DNA of 11,428 bases from contig JALOPD010000123.1 of NCBI GenBank assembly GCA_025454075.1, forward strand, positions 1 to 11,428, written 5' to 3'. The notes beneath the pieces were generated by a model that worked only from the letters and a program-made list of their open reading frames with translations, was not told where the DNA came from and did not search any database. Each line of letters begins with the position of its first letter. The first letter of the stretch is position 1. This document shows positions 1 through 5,124 of this stretch, one piece after another. The position numbers and the translations under genes were made by a program. The DNA is from Desulfobacterales bacterium (GTDB lineage Bacteria; Desulfobacterota; Desulfobacteria; Desulfobacterales; UBA2174_A).

Positions 1-447
1 CTGTAATTAGCGGCAAATCGTAGCCGCTACGCGTTCCATCTCTTTCTACCGATTGCAGAATAATCTCTCCCACCCCTGCGCTTTGAAGTGCGAGGCAGTG
101 TTCAAGCGGATCAATGCCAGTATCCTGCTGTGCCGAACGGATCACGCATCTCGCATTAATGTCGGCGCCTTTGACATCCACACATGCAACTACCGCCTGC
201 GCACCTATATCCCGACTCAATGCCTGAACAAACTTAAGGTCGAATGATGCGCTCCCAAGTATCACTTTCTCGACGCCTATCCGGTTGAGCTGCTCTGCAT
301 GTGCCAAACGGGATATCCCCCCCCCATAAGCGAGTGGCATAAAGCATTCACTGGCAAGCTCCCGCAGAAAGCCATAATCAGGCACTCGCAAATCTACAGT
401 GGCATCGATATCTAACACACAGATCTCATCGACCTCTTTTTCGGGAT
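1..447 (-). CDS. hisF: HisF2-like cyclase of sugar acetamidino modification (internal fragment)
   Basis: Reading the minus strand from about 447 down to 1 gives an open frame with strong HisF character: EKEVDEI, LDIDAT, then LASECFMPLAYGGGI, GVEKVILGSASF, AVVACVDVK, DTGIDPLEHCLALQSAGVGEIILQS and RDGTRSGYDLPLI (listed as separate motifs). The ECFMPLAYGGGI and VQS/LQS-x-x-RDG signatures fit the HisF2 branch (the AglZ/HisF2 type that works with a HisH2 amidase in making acetamidino sugars for O-antigen or glycans) better than histidine-pathway HisF. The visible part corresponds roughly to residues 38-185 of a 250-residue (beta-alpha)8 barrel. The C-terminal third runs off the window. The N-terminal strand and the usual 'GDPINAVRIFN' stretch are absent: beyond about 447 the frame reads into unrelated DNA. 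The gene is therefore broken at its 5' side as presented. The DNA is noticeably less GC-rich than the rest of the window. Family is confident; the sub-branch is an inference. Confidence 0.83.
317..325. repeat. C9/G9 homopolymer inside the hisF-like gene
   Basis: Nine consecutive C on the plus strand encode the three glycines of the YGGGI phosphate-binding motif, all as GGG codons. The frame is intact on both sides, so the count is a multiple of three as shown. Such a tract is prone to replication slippage or sequencing error. Confidence 0.9.
422..447. other. Junction of the hisF-like fragment and the channel gene
   Basis: On the minus strand this stretch reads as the EKEVDEI part of HisF2. 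On the plus strand the same triplets read as the DLIDLFFGID segment entering S3 of an EAG/CNG-type channel. HisF homology stops to the right of it; channel homology stops to the left, with an in-frame TAA at 413-415. Two incomplete, opposed genes meeting inside about 25 bp that fits both is what a short-overlap misassembly or a microhomology recombination would leave. The change of base composition at the same place supports a join of two unrelated DNAs. Confidence 0.6.
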
Positions 448-1660
448 AGATATCATCCTGAACTTTTTCACCTCGTTCAGGCGACAAGGTGAGAAAATCA
501 CCGATGCCCGACAAGCGGCAAGGCATTACCTGAAGACGCTCTTCTTCGTCGATCTGGCGGCGAACGTCCCGCTGGATGCCTTCTTCCTGGGCGGCGAGGA
601 GATCCGCGTGGCCGGCATCGCGCTGGTGCTGGTCTTGCGGCAGCTGCGGCTCCTGCGCGTGGTGCGGCTTTTCGTCATCTTCCGCCGCTGGCAGGGCCTG
701 AGCTGGACCAACTCCGGCTACCTGCGCATCGGCAAGTATTTCACGATCTTCATGCTGCTCGTCCACTGGATCGCCTGCGCCTGGTTCCTGGTACCCTATC
801 TCGAGGGGTTTCCCGAGAATTGCTGGGTGGTTCAGCAGGGCATCGAGCATGCGGGTCCGGCCACCCAGTACATCCGCGCGCTATACTGGGTGATCCAGAC
901 CATGGCCACCGTGGGGTATGGCGATATCACGCCGCATCGCGACTTCGAGTATGTGTTCAGCATCCTGATCATGCTGATGGGAGCATCGACCTATGCCTTC
1001 ATCATCGGCAACATCGCTTCTCTCGCCAGCAATCTCGACGCGGCCCGGGCCTCTTTTTTCAACCGGATCGAGGCGATCAGCCAATATCTGCACTCCCGGC
1101 ATGTGCCGTCGCAGCTCAACGAACAGGTTCGCAACTACTACGAATACCTGTGGGCCCACCACCGCGGGGTCAAGGAGGAGGCTCTTTTCGAGGACCTTCC
1201 GCCCTCTTTCCGGCTCAATCTCCTGCTCTATTTAACCAAGGACCTCATGCAGAAAGTCCCCCTGTTCAAATATTGCTCGCCGGTTCTGCGCAACGTGCTC
1301 CTGTTGGCGCTCAAACCCCAGACTTACGCCCCCGGCGTTTTGATTGCCCGAGCCGGGGAACTCGGAAAAGAGATTTTCTTTTTGAGCCACGGGAAAGTGG
1401 AGATTCTATCGGAGGACGGGGGTGAAAATTACGGGACCCTGGAGGACGGTGATTATTTCGGGGACCTGTCCCTGATTCTCAAGGAGAAGCGCACCGCCTC
1501 GGTGAAAGCCCTGACCTACTGCGAGGTCTTCATTCTGACGGCAACGGAGTTCAACCGCATCAGGAACGAATACCCCGAGTTCAGGGAGGTCCTCAAGAAG
1601 GTCTCCTCGGAGAAAACGGAGAAGGTGATCACCCTCTTGTTGAAGGGGGTGACCCTTTGA
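422..1660 (+). CDS. Cyclic-nucleotide-gated type potassium channel, 5'-truncated
   Basis: Inner-membrane voltage-sensor channel with a cytoplasmic cyclic-nucleotide-binding-like domain. From the N-terminal side: S3-like LFFGIDIILNFF, an S4 with regularly spaced arginines (LRQLRLLRVVRLF), S5 around YFTIFMLLVHWIACAWFL, the pore helix and selectivity filter TVGYGD (908-925; potassium type), S6 (FSILIMLMGASTYAFIIGNIASL), a C-linker (NRIEAISQYL to LPPSFRLNLLLYL), then the nucleotide-binding roll with GELGKEIFFLSHGKVEIL and the phosphate-binding cassette GDYFGDLSL followed by RTASVKA. The cassette Arg is present; the usual Glu of FGE is Asp here. Ligand binding (cAMP or cGMP) is likely but not proven. 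S1, S2 and the start codon are missing: the frame is open to 416 with no ATG before 608, and starting at 608 would delete S3. About 412 residues are visible. The 3' end is intact and converges on the acyltransferase gene. Confidence 0.88.
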   Translation, partial: DLIDLFFGIDIILNFFTSFRRQGEKITDARQAARHYLKTLFFVDLAANVPLDAFFLGGEEIRVAGIALVLVLRQLRLLRVVRLFVIFRRWQGLSWTNSGYLRIGKYFTIFMLLVHWIACAWFLVPYLEGFPENCWVVQQGIEHAGPATQYIRALYWVIQTMATVGYGDITPHRDFEYVFSILIMLMGASTYAFIIGNIASLASNLDAARASFFNRIEAISQYLHSRHVPSQLNEQVRNYYEYLWAHHRGVKEEALFEDLPPSFRLNLLLYLTKDLMQKVPLFKYCSPVLRNVLLLALKPQTYAPGVLIARAGELGKEIFFLSHGKVEILSEDGGENYGTLEDGDYFGDLSLILKEKRTASVKALTYCEVFILTATEFNRIRNEYPEFREVLKKVSSEKTEKVITLLLKGVTL

Positions 1661-1690
1661 ATTTTTTCTGTCAAAAAAATTCAATTGGGG
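1653..1690. terminator. AT-rich inverted repeat between convergent genes, candidate bidirectional terminator
   Basis: TTGAATTTTTT (1657-1667) and AAAAAATTCAA (1674-1684) form a perfect 11-bp inverted repeat, with a further CCC/GGG pairing outside it at 1653-1655 and 1687-1689. It includes the channel stop codon (1658-1660) and lies about 30 bp from the stop of the convergent acyltransferase gene. The symmetry gives a T-run in either direction. The stem is AT-rich, so its strength is uncertain. Confidence 0.5.
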
Positions 1691-1714
1691 GAGTGTCGGC
1701 GTAAAACCACCTGC

Positions 1715-2467
1715 CTATCGCCACTCCTCCAGGTTCTTTTCGATGAACTCCACCACGCGGCCGTGTTCCTCTTTCCCGCTTCCCTGGACCGTCATGGGCT
1801 CGCCGAAGATCCTGCCGAAATCCTTCAACCGCCGGCCGAGGCCCCAGGCGTCGGTCTTCAATGCGAAGGGGACCACCGGCACGTTGCAGCGCTTGGCGAG
1901 CTTGACCCCGAGGCTGTTGAATTTTTTCGCGTCGAACTCGACGCTGCGAGTGGTCTGGGGGAAGATGACGATGGAAATGTCGTCCTCCAGCCGCTTCTGC
2001 CCTTCCTCCAACACCCATCGCAAATCCTCCCTGGGATTTTCCCGGCCCACCACGACCGGGTTGAGGCTGCGCATCACGTGGCCGAAGAGGGGGTAAGTGA
2101 TGAGGCTTTCCTTGATCACGAAGGTGACGTTGCGGTGCGGCACAATCAGGCAGGGCAGGACGAAGGTCTCCAGGATGCTCATGTGGTTGCCGATGAAAAC
2201 ACACGGGGAAGAAAGTTTCCGGACGACATCCAGGCCCTGGAACTCGAATCGACCGCCCACGGACTCGAGCGCCCGCACGGTGGTGACGCTGCTTTCGATC
2301 CAGCGCTGGTTGTCGTAAAGGCTTTTTTTCGCCAACTTGGCCGCGCGGTAGACGATCCCCAACGCCTTGGCGTAAAACACCGCGCCGGGGAACCAGGCGG
2401 CCATCGAGGAGCCGGTCCGCTCGGGTGTGAGGTAACGGCTCTCGGTGGTCAGGCAGTTTGCAGGCAT
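1715..2467 (-). CDS. PlsC-like 1-acyl-glycerol-3-phosphate acyltransferase family protein
   Basis: 250 residues. Members transfer an acyl chain from acyl-ACP or acyl-CoA to a lysophospholipid or similar acceptor at the inner face of the cytoplasmic membrane. Motif I is GNHMSILET (N94, H95, E100), an H-x4-E form of the usual H-x4-D. Motif III is FPQTTRS (169-175), in place of FPEGTRS. PVVPFALKTDAWG (197-209) is the later conserved block, and FGEPMTV (221-227) closes the domain. The same variant pattern (NHMSxLETFVLP, VFPQTTRSV) occurs in a coherent subfamily I associate with Desulfobacterota, so the substitutions probably are not damage. A weak hydrophobic patch lies near residues 24-42. The start at 2467 has GAGG about 12 nt upstream; M22 is an alternative start. 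Substrate is unknown; lysophosphatidate is only the default guess. Confidence 0.85.
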   Translation of the reverse strand: MPANCLTTESRYLTPERTGSSMAAWFPGAVFYAKALGIVYRAAKLAKKSLYDNQRWIESSVTTVRALESVGGRFEFQGLDVVRKLSSPCVFIGNHMSILETFVLPCLIVPHRNVTFVIKESLITYPLFGHVMRSLNPVVVGRENPREDLRWVLEEGQKRLEDDISIVIFPQTTRSVEFDAKKFNSLGVKLAKRCNVPVVPFALKTDAWGLGRRLKDFGRIFGEPMTVQGSGKEEHGRVVEFIEKNLEEWR

Positions 2468-2548
2468 ATGGATGGCTAACCTCGGCCCCCTTTTTAGATT
2501 GTTTTTCAGCCAAAGTCGACTAGATTCATCTTTATCCGAACGGCCAGT

Positions 2549-2577
2549 TTGACATGACCGACATCGGGAATTAGGGT
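2549..2577 (+). promoter_or_regulatory. Possible sigma70-type promoter before the membrane protein gene
   Basis: A perfect TTGACA (2549-2554) is followed after 17 nt by TAGGGT, a poor -10 match. The predicted start of transcription would fall almost on the ATG at 2584, implying a leaderless message or a later start codon. This lies in the 116-bp spacer between two divergent genes. Weak call. Confidence 0.25.
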
Positions 2578-2583
2578 GTTGCC

Positions 2584-3210
2584 ATGGTTCAATGGGGAAA
2601 AAGAACCTGCAGCTGCCGTCTGCCGGAAAATGAAGCCTCCGGGCTTTTGTTCGAAGACAGCGGCTTTCTCGGCCGCCACATCATCAACCTTTACCGGTTC
2701 ATGCACGATTCCGGGCATGCCGGCCCGACCGGGAAGACATGGAGGTCGAAGCTGCGACGGCTGCTCGATGGTGCGGGGATCAGCGCGCTGGCGGATTTCC
2801 TTTACACTTACGGCATCGGCGGTTCCCTGACTCGGCAGGACCAGCTCATCTTCGCCCGGTTCCACGCGATGGAAAACCAAGCCTACCGCCTGACCCTGTT
2901 GAATTCCATAATTTTCGGTATTCCATCCGTCGGCCTTTATTTCGCTGCGGGCGAAGGGTTCGAACTTCTCTCCCGGCTGAACTCCGTCGCTGAGATCCCC
3001 TCGCTCGTGGCCGCCCGGGTTTCCTTCGGCCTGGGGATTGTCAACGCGGCGGTGCACCTGTTCCGCATTTTCGACTCCCTGTTGCACCGGCGCTGCTGGG
3101 CCCCTTTCGGCGCCGTTCCGCTGTTCATCAACCTGCCGACATACCTGAAGACCGCGAAACGAAAAATCACCGGCCGGCGGTCCGGACCCGGGGATTGCGG
3201 CGGCCCGTAG
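2584..3210 (+). CDS. Hypothetical probable membrane protein
   Basis: Not recognised. The frame has 208 codons and typical GC-rich coding codon use, and it is much better as a gene than the overlapping minus-strand frame. Two hydrophobic stretches are visible: about residues 103-122 (LTLLNSIIFGIPSVGLYFAA) and about 138-162 (around VAARVSFGLGIVNAAVHLF). They are separated by a short acidic/polar loop, which suggests a membrane hairpin with both ends on the same side. The N-terminal part has Cys9 and Cys11 and a basic region at 51-60; the C-terminus is strongly basic (KTAKRKITGRR, 189-199), which favours a cytoplasmic tail. There is no clear Shine-Dalgarno before 2584; M40 at 2701 is a possible later start. 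It is divergent from the acyltransferase, so a lipid-related role is conceivable, but nothing in the sequence shows it. Confidence 0.65.
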   Translation: MVQWGKRTCSCRLPENEASGLLFEDSGFLGRHIINLYRFMHDSGHAGPTGKTWRSKLRRLLDGAGISALADFLYTYGIGGSLTRQDQLIFARFHAMENQAYRLTLLNSIIFGIPSVGLYFAAGEGFELLSRLNSVAEIPSLVAARVSFGLGIVNAAVHLFRIFDSLLHRRCWAPFGAVPLFINLPTYLKTAKRKITGRRSGPGDCGGP

Positions 3211-3236
3211 TCAACCCCCTGACAGGTAGTCGCCTA

Positions 3237-3257
3237 TGGCCGGCTGCAATTCGGCCA
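3237..3257. other. Short inverted repeat between convergent genes
   Basis: TGGCCG and CGGCCA (6 bp, loop 9) lie between the stop of the membrane protein gene and the stop of the cupin gene. There is no T-run on either side, so a terminator role is only possible. Confidence 0.2.
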
Positions 3258-3265
3258 CGACCCCC

Positions 3266-3676
3266 TCACACGGTCTCTTTTTCGTAGACGTTGCAGATGC
3301 AGCACAGAAAGGTGGCGGGGTCGGCGTCGCTTAGGTTGCGCATCCCGTGGGGCTCTGTGCTGGGGATCACCACCGTGTCCCCCGCGGCGGCGACGCAGCT
3401 CTTTGTCTTCTGATCCGTTTTCGGGTCGAACTGGCAGCACTCGAAGCGGCCGCTCAGGATGTACATGGTCTGAATGTAGAAGTGGTTGTGGATCGGGATC
3501 TCACCGCCGGGTTCGGCCGTGAACAGGCGCAGGCCGTATTCCGGGTACCCGTGGCCGTCGTCCCCGAATTTCGACAGCCAGCGCACGCTGATGCCCTTCA
3601 CGTCGTAGGGTTTGCCCTTGTAGGGGAATTTGGCGATCTTGACGTCTTCGACATCCTTCCATTTGACAAGGTCCAT
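3266..3676 (-). CDS. Small cupin-domain protein with a C-terminal cysteine cluster
   Basis: 136 residues forming a single beta-barrel cupin. Cupin motif 1 is PGGEIPIHNHFYIQTMYILSG (57-76 approx.), with metal-ligand type His63 and His65. Gln69 stands where many cupins carry a Glu. Motif 2 is GDTVVIPSTEPHGMRN (99-114), with His110. A mononuclear metal site of three His, without the Glu, is therefore likely. Unusual for so short a protein, it has Cys80-Cys81, Cys94 and a CCIC cluster (125-128) near the end. These could bind a second metal or respond to redox state. The start has a strong GGAGG 7-8 nt upstream, and a small CTGCCG/CGGCAG hairpin (3698-3716) precedes it. The gene lies 140 bp downstream of the M20 gene on the same strand. 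No substrate can be assigned. Confidence 0.85.
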   Translation of the reverse strand: MDLVKWKDVEDVKIAKFPYKGKPYDVKGISVRWLSKFGDDGHGYPEYGLRLFTAEPGGEIPIHNHFYIQTMYILSGRFECCQFDPKTDQKTKSCVAAAGDTVVIPSTEPHGMRNLSDADPATFLCCICNVYEKETV

Positions 3677-3773
3677 GGTATTTCCTCCCTGGTATGGCTG
3701 CCGTCTTTAGCGGCAGGTGCTTCCGTTTGTCGATGCGCTGCCGAACGCGGGCGCCCATTCACGGTGCCGGCGA

Positions 3774-3801
3774 CCCTCCCAACCGCCCCGGTACGGGAGG
3801 G
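3774..3801 (-). terminator. Inverted repeat after the M20 gene, weak terminator candidate
   Basis: CCCTCCC (3774-3780) pairs with GGGAGGG (3795-3801) around a 14-nt GC-rich loop, 16 bp past the M20 stop codon. No U tract follows on the minus strand, so intrinsic termination is doubtful. Confidence 0.25.
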
Positions 3802-3816
3802 CTTGATATACTCCGT

Positions 3817-4980
3817 TCAGCCCAGCAAATCCATAGCCACGCGGCCATGGGTTTCGACCCCCAGCAGCATGAGCTCTTCGGCGAAGTCGAACCTCGGGTT
3901 GTGCAGGGGCGCGGCGCCCTCCCGTCCGACGCCGATGCAATAGAAGCAGCCCGGCACGCGCTTCAGAAAAAACGACATGTCCTCGCCGCCCATCGTGAGC
4001 TCGGGCTCGACGACCCGATCTTCACCGACCACCGAAATCGCGCAGCGCCTCACGACGTCGGCGACGGCCGCATCGTTGACGGTGGGCGGGTAGCCGCGGC
4101 TGAACTGGAACTCATAGCCGGCGCCCATGGCGCCGCAGACCCCGGCCACCACTTTCTCCAATCGCGACGCCCAAGCGCTCCATGTCTCCTCGTTGAAGGT
4201 GCGGGTGGTGCCGCTCAGGACCGCTTCGGCGGGAATGATGTTGAAGGCGGTCCCGGCATGGAAGCTGCCCACCGTGACCACCGCCGGTTCGATCGGGTTT
4301 ATCTGGCGGCTGACGATGCGCTGCAGCGCCGCCACCACCTGAGTGCCGACTTCGAGGGCGTCCACGCAAAGGTGCGGCTGGGCCGCATGGCCGCCCTTGC
4401 CGAGGATCCTGATGTCGAAGCGGTCCATGGCCGCCAGGAACGCCCCGGACCGGACGCCGATCACCCCTTCCGGCCGTTCGGACCACAAGTGACAGGCGAG
4501 GGCGTAATCCACCTTCGGGTTCTCCAGGACCCCGGCTTGGATCATCGGTTCGGCTCCGCCCGGGCCCTCCTCGGCCGGCTGAAAGACAAACTTGACGTTG
4601 CCCTTGATCCGCTCGCGCAGCCGGTTCAGCACCGCCGCGGCCCCGAGCGCCATGGCCATGTGGGCATCGTGCCCGCAGGCGTGCATGCAGCCGGGGTGAG
4701 TCGAGGCAAAAGCCAGGCCGGTCTCCTCGGCAATCGGCAGGGCGTCCATGTCGGCCCGGATCATCAGCGTCGGACCGGGCCTGCCCGTCCTGAGCAGGCC
4801 GACCACGCCGTGCGTGGCAACTCCCGTTTGGACCTCAAGCCCGAGGCCCTTCAGCCGCTCGGCCACGTAGGCGGAGGTCTTCACCTCGTTGAAGCCGGTT
4901 TCGGGGATGCGGTGCAGGTACCGCCGGTCGGAGATCACAGGGTCTCTTTCCTCCCGAACGAGTTGACGAAGGGCATCCAT
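3817..4980 (-). CDS. M20 family amidohydrolase (N-acyl amino acid / hippurate hydrolase type)
   Basis: 387 residues, the usual length for M20D enzymes such as hippurate hydrolase, N-acyl-L-amino acid amidohydrolase and IAA-amino acid hydrolase. These cleave an N-acyl group from an amino acid in the cytoplasm with a two-metal centre. Visible motifs: HRIPETGFNE (N-terminal signature), MRAD-type IRADMDALP (74-82), CGHDAH (102-107; C102, H104), PAEEGPGGA (135-143; E137-E138 as base/ligand), H164, the lid-domain KGGHAAQPH (195-203), GGEDMSFF (331-338) and LHNP (H360). All expected ligands are present. The start at 4980 is chosen because AGGAGG sits 5 nt upstream and the protein then begins as the family does. 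The open frame continues upstream to 5076, but those 32 codons come from the palindromic element. The gene follows aroF-pheA with a 144-bp gap filled by that element; a functional link is not evident. Exact substrate unknown. Confidence 0.9.
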   Translation of the reverse strand: MDALRQLVREERDPVISDRRYLHRIPETGFNEVKTSAYVAERLKGLGLEVQTGVATHGVVGLLRTGRPGPTLMIRADMDALPIAEETGLAFASTHPGCMHACGHDAHMAMALGAAAVLNRLRERIKGNVKFVFQPAEEGPGGAEPMIQAGVLENPKVDYALACHLWSERPEGVIGVRSGAFLAAMDRFDIRILGKGGHAAQPHLCVDALEVGTQVVAALQRIVSRQINPIEPAVVTVGSFHAGTAFNIIPAEAVLSGTTRTFNEETWSAWASRLEKVVAGVCGAMGAGYEFQFSRGYPPTVNDAAVADVVRRCAISVVGEDRVVEPELTMGGEDMSFFLKRVPGCFYCIGVGREGAAPLHNPRFDFAEELMLLGVETHGRVAMDLLG

Positions 4981-4985
4981 GGCGG

Positions 4986-4991
4986 CCTCCT
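4986..4991 (-). promoter_or_regulatory. Ribosome binding site deciding the M20 start
   Basis: A perfect AGGAGG on the minus strand, 5 nt before the ATG at 4980. It rejects the upstream ATG at 5076, which has no such site. Confidence 0.8.
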
Positions 4992-5004
4992 CTCTATCTC
5001 CCAA

Positions 5005-5124
5005 CCCGGTAATCAAACATGCCAAATTCCAAAATCTCAAGCACAGGCGGAGCGGGGTGCTCGCCACGGCGGGCACCCCGCTCCGCCTTCACCCGAACAA
5101 AATTTCGGTCATTTGATTGCCGGT
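5005..5124. repeat. Palindromic intergenic element, copy 1 (compact form)
   Basis: About 120 bp between the stop of aroF-pheA and the M20 gene. The outer arms match as an inverted pair, CCGGTAATCAAA (5006-5017) and TTTGATTGCCGG (5112-5123). The core is a perfect 15-bp stem, GGCGGAGCGGGGTGC (5046-5060) with GCACCCCGCTCCGCC (5073-5087), extendable inwards to about 20 bp with a 2-4 nt loop. The left arm (5006-5031) matches 8562-8587 at 24 of 26 positions, and the right core 5073-5094 matches 8812-8833 at 21 of 22. It encodes no protein. It resembles a REP- or MITE-like element. Its position in a likely transcript suggests a strong RNA hairpin that could end transcription, protect the upstream message or reduce downstream expression. 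Confidence 0.8.

Noticed and set aside
53..247. 64-codon plus-strand frame at the left end
   Set aside because: It is antisense to the well-supported HisF-like frame.
608..1660. ATG 608 as the true start of the channel
   Set aside because: Homology (LFFGIDIILNFF and following) continues in frame upstream of 608; starting there would lose S3 and part of the voltage sensor.
1685..2479. 264-codon plus-strand frame
   Set aside because: It is antisense to the acyltransferase, which shows NHMSILE and FPQTTRS motifs.
5005..5124. The hairpin as a simple rho-independent terminator
   Set aside because: The stem is strong but is not followed by a U tract on the minus strand, and the same sequence recurs at another locus, so a repeat element explains it better.
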